NCBI GenBank assembly: GCA_001399795.1
Contig: LIHK01000020.1
Span: 1-41,721 of the forward strand
DNA length: 41,721 nt
Source of the DNA: Candidatus Bathyarchaeota archaeon BA2
Lineage (GTDB): Archaea > Thermoproteota > Bathyarchaeia > Bathyarchaeales > Bathyarchaeaceae
Direction of reading: 5' to 3'
A program made the translations under genes and the position numbers. The notes beneath the pieces were generated by a model. That model was not told the DNA's origin, did not search any database, and saw only the letters and a program-made list of their open reading frames with translations. Shown here piece after piece: positions 19,140 to 28,740 of this stretch (its first letter is position 1; the number at the start of each line of letters is the position of its first letter).

Positions 19140-20515
19140 TTAGTATACCCTTCTTAGAGTTGACGGTCTTTCGCCTTTTGTTGCCCAAACAGTCATGGCT
19201 AAACTCCAAAGCTGGTCGTCGTGGCTTCCGGTTGGGTGCCAAAACTTGAGTTGCCCAGACTTCGTGTATTCGAAGCGTTGCTCATTGATCTGCTCGCAAA
19301 GCCTGCGGTCGTAGGGCATTTTGAAAAGGCCTTGTTGCATCTTGACTTTAAGGTAACCCAGCATTTCTGCTTTGGATTGCGTTGTGAATGATTGACCTTC
19401 AGCGTTAGCTAGGCCTTGCGCCTTTATCTCCTCGGTGACGGCTTCGCCTACACCGGACTTGTCGATTAGAATCTTGATGAAATGGAATTTTTGTTGCGCC
19501 TTAACTATGAAGCCGATAACCGAGCTGTAGGGCGTCTCTAATGGAAATTGTCTCAGAAAAACAAGTTTAAGCGTTTCACCTTCCTTTGAGACAACGGTGA
19601 AAACCGAGTAGTCGGCAAGTTTTCCAAGGTCGCAACCACCAAAATATTGGCCACTCGGGACATGATCTTCTATGCTGGAAATGAATTCTATTTCGGTGTC
19701 CACGCAGCTTCTGATGAGGTCTTGAGGGAAGAAGGACATGGCAGCCTCGGTGAATTCCGCTTCATACTCCATTTTGTAGGTTTCGGGGGTCATGTTGCGA
19801 CGTTGCTCGTCTAGAAATTCTTTGGTGATGAGGGGGGACTCGCTGGATCTCACGTGGTGTACGCTGTAGTTTGGGTCCATGAAGGCGCGGTGGAAAAGTG
19901 GTTTCTGTCCCATGGAGTGCTGAGAAAAATTGCTGTGCCGTTGGTTGTGCTTAGCATGGGAAACATAACTTTAGTTATAACTTCTTCGGGAATGAAGGAA
20001 CATTCGTCGGCTATAATGAGGTTCGCCGTGTATCCTCGTAGTAAATTTGCGGAGCATGGTAAGGCTACGATGCGGCTACCGTTGTCTAAATGAATAAGCG
20101 TGCGGGTTTTGCGGACCACACTTTTCGGAAGCCAAGGATTCGAGTAGATTAGGTCGAGGATGCGGTCAAACATAATTATGCTTTGACGAAGGGAGGGACT
20201 GACAATAAGCACAAGGGTTTTTGGGTTGCAGTAGGCGAAATGAATCGTTTTTATGGCGTTAATTGTGGTTTTGCCTGTTTGCCTACCCATACAAGCTACT
20301 ATACGCTTAGATTTATCCTGTAATAGCTTCTGCTGATATGGAAAAGGCTTAAAACCTAGAACGATTTCTGCGAAGAGAACAGGGTCTTCTCGAAGCTTCT
20401 TAAGCCTCTTTAGCTGATTTCTCTTTCGCACGTTTGCTAAACACCCTCTTCCAGATTGGCAGATCAAGATGTTTTTTGGGCACCTTTTCCAGCAGTTTCG
20501 CCAAGCTTTCGTCAT
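19140..20515 (-). pseudogene. Phage/archaeal virus terminase large subunit, split by a single-base frameshift near 19894-19900
   Basis: N-part VACMGRQTGKTT and LIIADECSF; C-part nuclease GGCDLGKLADYSVFTVV...KILIDKSGVGEAVTE...GSHDDQLWSLAM; frames join at STPWDRNHF / FHRAFMDPNYS. Confidence 0.85.
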
Positions 20516-20741
20516 CTAGTTTATCCATGCCAGCTTTCCACAGAAGTTTATCCACCTGTTCAATGTGCTTGGCGAGAAGTCGAGACCATTTAACCATGTA
20601 TTTGTCGGTTGTCTTGGGATTAGTCGGCATTTTAAGACAACGGTCGATTTCTCGCCACTCGATGCTGATAAGTTCCTTGATGTCTCGCTGTTTCGGCGTT
20701 TGTATAGACCCCCTAGTTTTTTCTTTATATACTCCCAACAT
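20400..20741 (-). CDS. Terminase small-subunit-like / upstream packaging protein
   Basis: 113 aa helical charged protein immediately upstream of and overlapping TerL. Confidence 0.5.
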   Translation of the reverse strand: MLGVYKEKTRGSIQTPKQRDIKELISIEWREIDRCLKMPTNPKTTDKYMVKWSRLLAKHIEQVDKLLWKAGMDKLDDESLAKLLEKVPKKHLDLPIWKRVFSKRAKEKSAKEA

Positions 20742-20759
20742 TCGTAGGCACAGTTGCGG

Positions 20760-21002
20760 TCATGCTTTTTGGGAGAGGAAGACTCCTGATATGGTTCCTA
20801 TGAGGGCGGTGATGGCTGCGAAGATTTCGCCGTTCCAGGCTCCTAGGAAGGTTATGTGGGCGATTTCAAGGGCTACCAAGGAAACAAGTGACCCTGTTGC
20901 GACGTACACGCTATATAAAAGGCGCTTGCTGGGCGGGACCTCAACGCGTTTTCCCCGCTTCATCGTAACGCGTGTTAAACTTTCGCGTATCCAGTTCCTC
21001 AC
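20760..21002 (-). CDS. Holin-like 2-TM protein
   Basis: 80 aa, two TM segments, in packaging operon. Confidence 0.5.
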   Translation of the reverse strand: MRNWIRESLTRVTMKRGKRVEVPPSKRLLYSVYVATGSLVSLVALEIAHITFLGAWNGEIFAAITALIGTISGVFLSQKA

Positions 21003-21352
21003 CTCTCTTCACCTCTGAACCGTTTCAGGCGACTCCGCGCGTTAGTGGCCTCTTTCTCGTATGCCCGCAACATGTGGGTAAAACCTCTACCGCCGACCTC
21101 GATTTGCTTTATCAGGGGGAGGGGGATGCCGACGAGAATGTACCGTGTGGGCGGCCTCTCAGTTACCATGACGAGGCAGGGCATTTCTTTGCCAGATATC
21201 TCTTTGAAAACTCCGGGCGTTTTCACCAGATAATCTGCTTGCGAAGGATGTTTCAGAAGCTTGCCTTCCCGTTGCCAAGCGTCAAACCAGTGAATGATGA
21301 TCATGTCGCCTGGACGCAAGTTTTTAATCTGCTTCAAAACTTCCTTATTCAT
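20999..21352 (-). CDS. Hypothetical protein of the packaging operon
   Basis: 117 aa ORF, 4-nt overlap with the holin-like gene. Confidence 0.6.
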   Translation of the reverse strand: MNKEVLKQIKNLRPGDMIIIHWFDAWQREGKLLKHPSQADYLVKTPGVFKEISGKEMPCLVMVTERPPTRYILVGIPLPLIKQIEVGGRGFTHMLRAYEKEATNARSRLKRFRGEER

Positions 21353-21564
21353 TAAACATCAAGCTCCTTACGGAACATCGATGCTCGTTGGATGCATAGT
21401 TTTGTCATTTTCTTTCAAGAATACGAAGAGAAAGACAGAATTTAAACCCATTCAAAATAAATAAATTCAGAAATAAACTGACAGACAAAAAGGAGCGTGA
21501 AAAAGATTATTTGACATTTCCTAGGGCAAAAGCTTGCGGGTTTTCTGGTTAAATTTATATCGTT

Positions 21565-21822
21565 GTGTTGTTACATAGTTATATGGTGGTGCTTGTGGCG
21601 AAGTATGCAACAATTTCAGTTCCCGCTGAGGTTAAGAAGGCTCTGGAGAAGGCTAAGGGTGGGGATGAGTGGGGTAAATTTCTCCTCAATTTGTATGCCG
21701 AAGTTAAGAGGCTAAAAAGTGAGGAGGCATTCAAGGAGTTGGCGAGCACGCTCACCGATGAAGACTTGAAAGCCATAATTGAATCCAGCAGGGAGTTTAG
21801 GGAGCGGTTCGGGTTTAGATGA
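21565..21822 (+). CDS. VapB-like antitoxin
   Basis: KYATISVPAEVKKALEKAKGGDEWGKFLLNLY; 4-nt overlap with PIN gene. Confidence 0.75.
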   Translation: MLLHSYMVVLVAKYATISVPAEVKKALEKAKGGDEWGKFLLNLYAEVKRLKSEEAFKELASTLTDEDLKAIIESSREFRERFGFR

Positions 21823-22190
21823 ACCTCCTTGACACAGACATAATCCTAGAGATGCTACGTGAAAGAAGGCATGAGGTCGGAGCCATCTCGATCATAACCC
21901 TCATCGAAATATTGAGGGGACTAGAAGCTAGGAAAAGGGCTAAAGTCAAGGAGCTACTGGAAGAAAGCTTCAACGTGCAAGGCTTAGACAACGAAATCAT
22001 TGAAGCTTACTGCGACCTGTACCGCAAGCTCAGGGAGGAAGGCATATCGATACCTGACGCTGACCTACTCATAGTTGCAACAGCCATATCCCGCAACACG
22101 ACGCTGAAAACAGGAGACGAACACTTCGAAAGATTAAGAGAGCTCGGATTAAAGCTACCGGGAGCACCTCGGAGCAATTCTGGACGCTAA
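21819..22190 (+). CDS. PIN-domain toxin (VapC)
   Basis: MNLLDTDIILEMLRE...SIITLIEILRGLEA...SIPDADLLIVATAISRNTTLKTGDEHF. Confidence 0.9.
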   Translation: MNLLDTDIILEMLRERRHEVGAISIITLIEILRGLEARKRAKVKELLEESFNVQGLDNEIIEAYCDLYRKLREEGISIPDADLLIVATAISRNTTLKTGDEHFERLRELGLKLPGAPRSNSGR

Positions 22191-22281
22191 GAAATCTTTG
22201 GCATTAGCTAAACTTTAGTCAATAAAATGATTAGCCAACGCTTTATATGGGGCTCATGTTATAGGCTTTCTTGGAGCAGAG

Positions 22282-22689
22282 TTGCAGGTTTGGAAAAAGG
22301 TTACCTTGAGGTTGAATGGAAAGCCTTCTGATGTGAGGGCTCTATTCGACTCTGGTTCAAGCTTCACAGTCATGGGTTACGGTGCAGTTAACGAGCTTTT
22401 CGGCGAGGTACAGGTTGAGAGGTTAGTGAAGACTAGGGAAGTTGTACTCGCTAACGGACAAAAGATAGTTATTGACGGGTATGTGGACTCCCAAATAGTT
22501 ATCGACGGCTACATGATTGAGGAAAGGGTCTACCTCTCAAAGGACATTGTGAGGAAGGCAGTGGTGGAGGGGAGGGAGGCTCTTCTTCCAGACATTATAA
22601 TAGGATCCCCGACGATGGAAACATGGGGCATAGAGCTGGACCTCAAGAAAGGCGATGTGGTGATCCGTGGGGCATCGTTCCTGCTTTAA
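22282..22689 (+). CDS. Retropepsin-like aspartic protease
   Basis: VRALFDSGSSFTVMGYGAV...DIIIGSPTMETWGIELDL. Confidence 0.8.
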   Translation: MQVWKKVTLRLNGKPSDVRALFDSGSSFTVMGYGAVNELFGEVQVERLVKTREVVLANGQKIVIDGYVDSQIVIDGYMIEERVYLSKDIVRKAVVEGREALLPDIIIGSPTMETWGIELDLKKGDVVIRGASFLL

Positions 22690-22716
22690 GCCATGTTCAT
22701 AGTAGCAACGACGCCT

Positions 22717-23173
22717 TTAATCAAATTTCGTCTTTCTGGTTAATGCTTGTGAGAATGTAGAGTTCTTCCTTACAGTTAACCTGTTGTTGGCTGGGTCTAA
22801 CTTTATCTCGTAGTATCTCTCTATTTCTTTTTGGATTCTATCAAAACAAACTTTGTATTTATCTAAAATGTCTCTTCCAACTATAGCTTTAATGATGGCT
22901 TGTTCAGGAAGGCCTCTGCCGAGAACAAGAACTGAAAATTCTTTGTTCAGAAACGTGATGGTTGCCTTGTAAAGCTTAATATGGTCTTTTCCGCTTCCAG
23001 TTATGATCTCTGTGTCTCCCACATACTCTAGGCCCAGCTTCGCCGCGTCTCTTTCAGGAATTAAAGTTTTTCCCGCACCTGTGTCCAAGTAAGCTTAGTA
23101 TTCTTCTTTTTCCTTCTGGTCCCTCAACCCTAATGTTGATCGCTGGTTTTCCTTCCCGATATTTAATTTTCAT
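22717..23173 (-). pseudogene. Retropepsin-like aspartic protease, N-terminus frameshifted near 23096
   Basis: LDTGAGKTLIPERDAAKLGLEYV...AIIKAIVGRDILDKYKV; ATG at 23171-23173 gives MKIKYREGKPAINIRVEGPEGKRRIL in a frame shifted by 1 nt. Confidence 0.75.
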
Positions 23174-23452
23174 CCCAAACCCAAACGGTCTCAAGACGAT
23201 CTCAAAAGGCATCTTGGAATGGTCTCAGAACGGTGCTGAGACCTCTATTATGATGAAACATTTGAGCCAGTATTTTGAATCTAAGGTCGAAATTCCTAGG
23301 ATAAGACCATTGAAACCCTAATCAACGAGGAAGCCTTACTATTTGCCAAATACTTGAGAGGCGAAAGAGAAACATGGGTTCCCAGAATTGCCGTCAGCTT
23401 TAATATTTAAGGATGAATAATATTATTGAAGGGTCTAAGGTGAAGGTCAGCT

Positions 23453-26299
23453 TTGACCTCAGTTCTTGAGAGGAACATTCAAATTGAGCTTTATCGGATA
23501 TTCCAGAATCTGGTTGCAAAGAAGTTCTCTTACAATGATATTGAGTTTATTGGTGTCAGGTTTGAGCCTACAATTAATGGGAGACCAGACTTAGTTGTTG
23601 AAGCCATTGACAAGGGAAAAAAGATACCGCTTTTAGTGATAGAGACTAAACGTAAAGAACCATTCGTTGATCGTAGATTTGACCCTTATAGCAAAGACGT
23701 AATCAGACAAGCTTCAAGCTATGCGGTTGAATTAGGAGCTCCTTATTTTGCTACATGCAATGGAGAGGCTCTTGTCGTATTTGACACTTTTACTGCTGGA
23801 GTTCCTCTACCACAAAGAAGGCTTAAGCACTATAGGGTTTATTTTGAGGAAGCTTTTGCTAAGACCATTCTAGAGGAAGTCTGTAGGTTTAGAAGGGGTG
23901 TAGGTAAATGGCTTGAGCTTGATGATGTTTTCTTGCAGAGGCTCAGAACTTTTCACACATTTATAACTCCTTTCATTATGGAATCTTTAAATCAGCAACT
24001 GAGAGAGGATGCAAAGTTCAAAGAGGAGTATGTAAGATGGCTCAAGTCACAGCTTTTTGAGTATTCTCCAGAAATGAATGAGAGGATTGCTGAACAGCTC
24101 GCCTACATGCTCATGAATAGGTTAACCTTCTACAAAACATTGGAAACACAAATTCCGATTCTGCCAAAGCTAATGAAAATTGAAACAGAAGACCCAATGA
24201 TATTTTCAAATAAATTAAGAGAAGCTTTTGATAAGGTGTATAAGGATATAAACTATGAGGCCATTTTTGAACCACACACCATCCTCGACCAAATTGTATT
24301 GCCGAGGAAGTTAATCTACACTTTAAACGATTTCATTGAGGAATTAGGAACGTACGATTTGTCCAAGATAAGAGGTGACGTCATAGGACGAGTTTATGAA
24401 GAACTTATTCCAGATGTTGAGAGACATAGACTTGGACAGTATTACACCCCACCACCTATCGTTGAGCTAATCACCGAAATGTGTATCAAATCACCTAACG
24501 ATAAGGTTCTTGACCCTGCTTGTGGAAGTGGAAGTTTCCTGGTAAAAGCCTATCACAAACTTAAAGACTTAAAACGAAAAGAGAATCCATTTGCAGATGA
24601 TAATAAGCTTCATGAAGAAATTCTTAATGAGTTGTATGGCATAGACATTAATCCATTCCCAGCTCAACTTTCAAGCATCAATTTAGCAATTAGAAACCTA
24701 AAAGTAACAAGTAGACACATAAACCTATTTGTTAGCGACTTTTTTAAAGTCAAACCTTTAATGGGCATTATTCCAGAAGTTGATGTGGTTGTTACTAATC
24801 CACCTTACACAAGACAGGAAGAAATGGAATGCAAAGACCAAATTAGGGAAGAAGCATTAACATATTCAGATGGTTCAAAGATTCCCTTAGATGCAAGAGC
24901 TGGAATATATGCCTACTTCTTCACGCACAGTGCCAAGTTTTTGAAAAACGGTGGAAGAATGGGTTACATAACTTCCGATACATGGCTTGATGTGGGCTTT
25001 GGAGAGGGCTTAAAGAGATTCTTCCTCGATCACTTTAAGATATTAGCCATAACCTGGTATGATATTAGAGCTTTTGAGAAGCCTCTTGTAGGTACATGTA
25101 TAACGATATTTGAGAAGGAGGATGCGTCAAGAAAGGCTCGTGAGGAAAACGTTGTCAAGTTCGTAAGAATAAAGAATCCGATGCCTACACAAGAGATCAT
25201 AAACATTGTTCAAACAACGAACGCCGATTTTGAAGACGAAAGGATAAGAGTAGTTTTAAGGAGCCAGAGAAAACTTCAACCTGAGCAAAAATGGGGAAAA
25301 TTCCTCAGGGCTCCATCAATTTACTTTAAAGTTATACAGCATCCTAAAGTGATAAAACTTGGCAACATAGCTGAACTGAAGCGAGGATTTACAACAGGTG
25401 CTAACGAGTTCTTTTATCTTGATAACGAGAAAATCAAGCTATGGGGCATTGAACAGGAGTGTCTGGAGCCACTTGTCACATCTCCTAAAGAAATAAAAGT
25501 TGAGATTAAACCCGAAGACGTTAACTATTGGGTCCTCATGGTGCACGAAACGAAGGAGGACTTACTTAAGAAAAATGCTAACGTGTTAAAATATATCGAA
25601 TGGGGAGAAAATGTTGAAACTCGAATAAAGGGTGGGAGAAGAGGAGGAACTACAATAAGAGGATATCACAACCTTTCAACAGTTAAGTCGAGAAAAATGT
25701 GGTATGACTTGGGAAAAAGGGAGCCTGCTCCACTGTTATTTTCATGTAAAATATGGGACCGTTGCATCTTCGCATTGAATAAAGCAAACGCCCAAGCCGA
25801 CAAAGCCTTCTATGAAATGCATCCTAAAGTAAAACAAAATATCACAGTTCTTGCCGGAATACTCAATTCATCGGTTTCCGCCCTGCTTTCGGAGTTACAA
25901 GGGCGTTTTTACGGTGGAGGGGTACTTGAATTGGAAGTATATGAGAGCAAAGAATTGCCAATCTTAGATCCTGATAAATTATCTGCAAGTGAGAAGGAGA
26001 GAATCGAGCAATCTCTCTTAAAACTTTGTGATGCCCAACGTAAAGACGACAAGAAAAGCGAGGAAGGCGCTCAAAAAGAACTTGACAATGCCGTCTTTGA
26101 TGTCTTGGGCTTAACTGAAAATGAACGAAGGCAAGTCTATGAGGGCTTGAAGGCGTTAAGGCAAATGAGGTTTCAAAGGAAAGAGGTTGAGGTTCTTGTT
26201 GAGACTGCCGAGAAGTGGAAGCCTCATAAGAAGCCTAAGAAAGAGAGAATAAAACCAGTTGAGCCATCCAAACGACTTGACACATGGATAAAAGGGTAG
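23453..26299 (+). CDS. Type IIG-like restriction-modification enzyme (PD-(D/E)XK nuclease, N6-adenine methyltransferase, TRD)
   Basis: GRPDLVVEA...LLVIETKRK; VLDPACGSGSFLVKAYHKL; VVVTNPPYTRQEEM; C-terminal Eco57I-like specificity region. Confidence 0.92.
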   Translation: MTSVLERNIQIELYRIFQNLVAKKFSYNDIEFIGVRFEPTINGRPDLVVEAIDKGKKIPLLVIETKRKEPFVDRRFDPYSKDVIRQASSYAVELGAPYFATCNGEALVVFDTFTAGVPLPQRRLKHYRVYFEEAFAKTILEEVCRFRRGVGKWLELDDVFLQRLRTFHTFITPFIMESLNQQLREDAKFKEEYVRWLKSQLFEYSPEMNERIAEQLAYMLMNRLTFYKTLETQIPILPKLMKIETEDPMIFSNKLREAFDKVYKDINYEAIFEPHTILDQIVLPRKLIYTLNDFIEELGTYDLSKIRGDVIGRVYEELIPDVERHRLGQYYTPPPIVELITEMCIKSPNDKVLDPACGSGSFLVKAYHKLKDLKRKENPFADDNKLHEEILNELYGIDINPFPAQLSSINLAIRNLKVTSRHINLFVSDFFKVKPLMGIIPEVDVVVTNPPYTRQEEMECKDQIREEALTYSDGSKIPLDARAGIYAYFFTHSAKFLKNGGRMGYITSDTWLDVGFGEGLKRFFLDHFKILAITWYDIRAFEKPLVGTCITIFEKEDASRKAREENVVKFVRIKNPMPTQEIINIVQTTNADFEDERIRVVLRSQRKLQPEQKWGKFLRAPSIYFKVIQHPKVIKLGNIAELKRGFTTGANEFFYLDNEKIKLWGIEQECLEPLVTSPKEIKVEIKPEDVNYWVLMVHETKEDLLKKNANVLKYIEWGENVETRIKGGRRGGTTIRGYHNLSTVKSRKMWYDLGKREPAPLLFSCKIWDRCIFALNKANAQADKAFYEMHPKVKQNITVLAGILNSSVSALLSELQGRFYGGGVLELEVYESKELPILDPDKLSASEKERIEQSLLKLCDAQRKDDKKSEEGAQKELDNAVFDVLGLTENERRQVYEGLKALRQMRFQRKEVEVLVETAEKWKPHKKPKKERIKPVEPSKRLDTWIKG

Positions 26300-26318
26300 T
26301 CCATTCCAAAATAGCAAC

Positions 26319-26852
26319 ATGGGAGAACAAATTATGATTGAAGAGGACACAGTAATTAAAATTGCTGAAAGATTTTTTGAAAGAGAAAAGATTAAACCAA
26401 TTCGACAAAAAACAGGTGTGGATTTTATTTTTCAGGGGAAAGCGATAGACGTCAAAGGAAGTGATTCAAAATTTAATTATGCTTTGTCTCAATTCTTGGA
26501 TTATACATTAAAATACGCTGGCTTGATGCTGATATTTCCAACAGATTTTCTTTCAAGTCCATCACGTCTTTTCAAATTCCATCTTTTATGCAATTTAGCT
26601 TCCAGCTTAGCTCATAAGTCAATGGAAGTCGTCCTCGTGAGTGAAGACGATAAGTTCTATTATCTTAAAAAGTTTAGTTCAGGTCATATTCTTTTAAACG
26701 ATATAACCTATCAGATTGCTTATCACATTGTCGATGAGAAAAGGAGAATGAAAGAAATACTTGAAAATTTAAATAGCAACATACAAAAAGCTTGCTCAGA
26801 AATAGTTGAAGACACACCTGATATGATCATTCCAAAGTCTTTTGTTAAATGA
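26319..26852 (+). CDS. Possible accessory PD-(D/E)XK-like protein next to the RM gene
   Basis: TGVDFIFQGKAIDVKGSDSKFNYALSQFLDY; 20 nt downstream of the RM gene. Confidence 0.6.
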   Translation: MGEQIMIEEDTVIKIAERFFEREKIKPIRQKTGVDFIFQGKAIDVKGSDSKFNYALSQFLDYTLKYAGLMLIFPTDFLSSPSRLFKFHLLCNLASSLAHKSMEVVLVSEDDKFYYLKKFSSGHILLNDITYQIAYHIVDEKRRMKEILENLNSNIQKACSEIVEDTPDMIIPKSFVK

Positions 26853-26920
26853 CAGACTTAGGCTATAGGGCGGAGAGTAGGAGAGGTTTGGATTTGGGAT
26901 TTAATTTTCATGGTAAAAGC

Positions 26921-27160
26921 CTACAGCAAAAAGTAAAGATAAGACGTAGCCGCACAGGGCCCGACCTTTCTGAAGTAAAATTTTTTTCCTGGACACTTTC
27001 TTGATGCCTTTTCATAAGCCTCCTCTAAGGTATCACCGATCCCAGCCACCGTTCCAGACTCGACTTCAATGGACACAATCTTTCCTAAGTAAGCCTTTTC
27101 CAACTTTTTCCTATTCTCCTTGTAGATCTCTTCCCCCTTGACAACGAGCACTGGCTTCAT
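26921..27160 (-). CDS. Small DUF5678-like protein
   Basis: MKPVLVVKGEEIYKENRKKLEKAYLGKIVSIEVESGTVAGIGDTLEEAYEKASRKCPGKKFYFRKVGP. Confidence 0.6.
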   Translation of the reverse strand: MKPVLVVKGEEIYKENRKKLEKAYLGKIVSIEVESGTVAGIGDTLEEAYEKASRKCPGKKFYFRKVGPCAATSYLYFLL

Positions 27161-27338
27161 TTTCGAACCAACTAAACAATTGCGGACCAAACCTAAAAAT
27201 ATAACGTTTGGCGAGTTCTGGCCAATTCTATAAGTGCTGAAACTCCGAGCGGCACATGTCCAACTTTTCAGTTTCTCAGCAATCAAGGTAAGAGTTAAAG
27301 CTAAATAGCTTCTTAACCATCTCACAGTGGTGTGATCA

Positions 27339-27764
27339 GTGACTCAAGGTCGTCCTTCCACCAGGAAGGTGGAAGTCAAGTTTCTCGATGAGGCTAGGAA
27401 ATTCTTGGACGCAGCCATCATGGAGTTTGAAAAGGGAGTGAAGGAAGGTAAGGATGAGACGATTAGGGACGCCGCTGAGAAGGCGTGGAACTCCACAATC
27501 CAAGCGACAACAGCCCTTCTGTTAGCGAAGGGATTCGATGAGGAAGATGTTAAAACATACAGGCAGAAGAGGCTAACCCTTGAGGAGCTAAGCATCAAAG
27601 ACGAGGAGGTCAGACGGCTGGGGCTCGGGGATAGGTTCATGGCTAGGGAGTATAGGCTTCATGTAAGATGCTTCTACGACGGTGAATACACCATCGACGC
27701 CCTCCGGGAAGAACTTAAAAAAGCCAAACAGTATATAGACGACGTGGCGAAACTGCTTTCTTAA
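27339..27764 (+). CDS. PaREP1/HEPN-like protein
   Basis: VKFLDEARKFLDAAIMEFEKGVKEGKDETIRDAAEKAWNSTIQATTALLLAKG. Confidence 0.8.
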   Translation: MTQGRPSTRKVEVKFLDEARKFLDAAIMEFEKGVKEGKDETIRDAAEKAWNSTIQATTALLLAKGFDEEDVKTYRQKRLTLEELSIKDEEVRRLGLGDRFMAREYRLHVRCFYDGEYTIDALREELKKAKQYIDDVAKLLS

Positions 27765-27774
27765 CATAGCTGGT

Positions 27775-27822
27775 CTAGTCAACAAGATGGCTAAAATGCT
27801 CCGCATCTTGCTTCCTAAGGTT
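27775..27822 (+). repeat. Possible short inverted remnant E of the ABC-GNAT 3' end
   Basis: ATGGCTAAAATGCTCCGCATCTTGCTTCCTAA (MAKMLRIL) resembles gene sequence GGCTARRATGMTKCGCATYCTCGGCTTCYTAA (LAxMxRILGFL). Confidence 0.4.
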
Positions 27823-27892
27823 AACCATGCCTGAGCATCCTTATATAACAAAGTTTAAATATTCGGGACTAGGTGGGATAATTCGTGGGACC

Positions 27893-28135
27893 ATGGTCGA
27901 GGAGGCTATAATAGATAAGAAGGGTAGAATTGTCATTCCGAGACACCTTCGTGAGGAATTAGGTCTACGTGAAGGAACCAAAGTTAGGTTGGTGATGGAA
28001 GAGGGAAAAATAGTCATGATGAGGCCTGTGACTCCTGAAGAATTCATCCATGAAATGGAAGGATGCATCAAAGAGGGTTCTCAAATTCCCAAGATCAATC
28101 CTTTGGAGCTCAAGAAAATCTGGGAAAAATATTGA
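27893..28135 (+). CDS. AbrB-like antitoxin
   Basis: MVEEAIIDKKGRIVIPRHLREELGLREGTKVRLVMEEGKIVMM. Confidence 0.9.
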   Translation: MVEEAIIDKKGRIVIPRHLREELGLREGTKVRLVMEEGKIVMMRPVTPEEFIHEMEGCIKEGSQIPKINPLELKKIWEKY

Positions 28136-28548
28136 TCTACGTGGACGCCAACTATTGGATCTACTGGTTTGACCAACGCTTACTCGAACATAAATATGTG
28201 CTAAAACCCATGAGAACCTTCATTCAGGAGGGCATCGTCCTAAACGTCGTAACGCTCATGGAAGTTGCACATTATTTTCGTCATTTGCCAAAAGAAAACT
28301 TCCGAAGAAAACTCCATGCAATACAAAATCTGGTTACATTAACACTCGTCAACCTAGACTTAGACTTAGCCGAACTTGCATTTGAACAACTCATAAGATA
28401 CGCCAAAATTGGAATAGGCGGCAGAGACAGCGTAATCCTTGCAACAATGAAAGCCACAGGCACCAAAAGAATAGCCAGTCACGACGAAGTCTTCAAAAAG
28501 ATCGAGAGCCTAGAAGTAATCGACCATATCCCTCAGAGTAAAAGATGA
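28132..28548 (+). CDS. PIN-domain toxin
   Basis: LIYVDANYWIYWFDQ...GIGGRDSVILATMKATGTKRIASHDEVF; overlaps antitoxin stop (TTGA). Confidence 0.88.
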   Translation: MIYVDANYWIYWFDQRLLEHKYVLKPMRTFIQEGIVLNVVTLMEVAHYFRHLPKENFRRKLHAIQNLVTLTLVNLDLDLAELAFEQLIRYAKIGIGGRDSVILATMKATGTKRIASHDEVFKKIESLEVIDHIPQSKR

Positions 28549-28740
28549 TAACGATAAAGACTTCGACAGCCTTCTTTGCATTTCTCCACCTTTGAAACGA
28601 CTTTATTTGCTTCTTTCGTCTCCTAACCCCCTGAAAACATACCATACACGCATAATGCTTTGTTGGGAAACGATAATTTCTATAAGTAGAACCAACTAGA
28701 TTCTCCTTTTAATATAGAAAAGGGAAGGTGAAGTGGAGTG

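Noticed and set aside
20434-21018. Plus-strand 194 aa ORF
   Set aside because: Antisense to the packaging operon, which has better coding evidence and tight gene overlaps.
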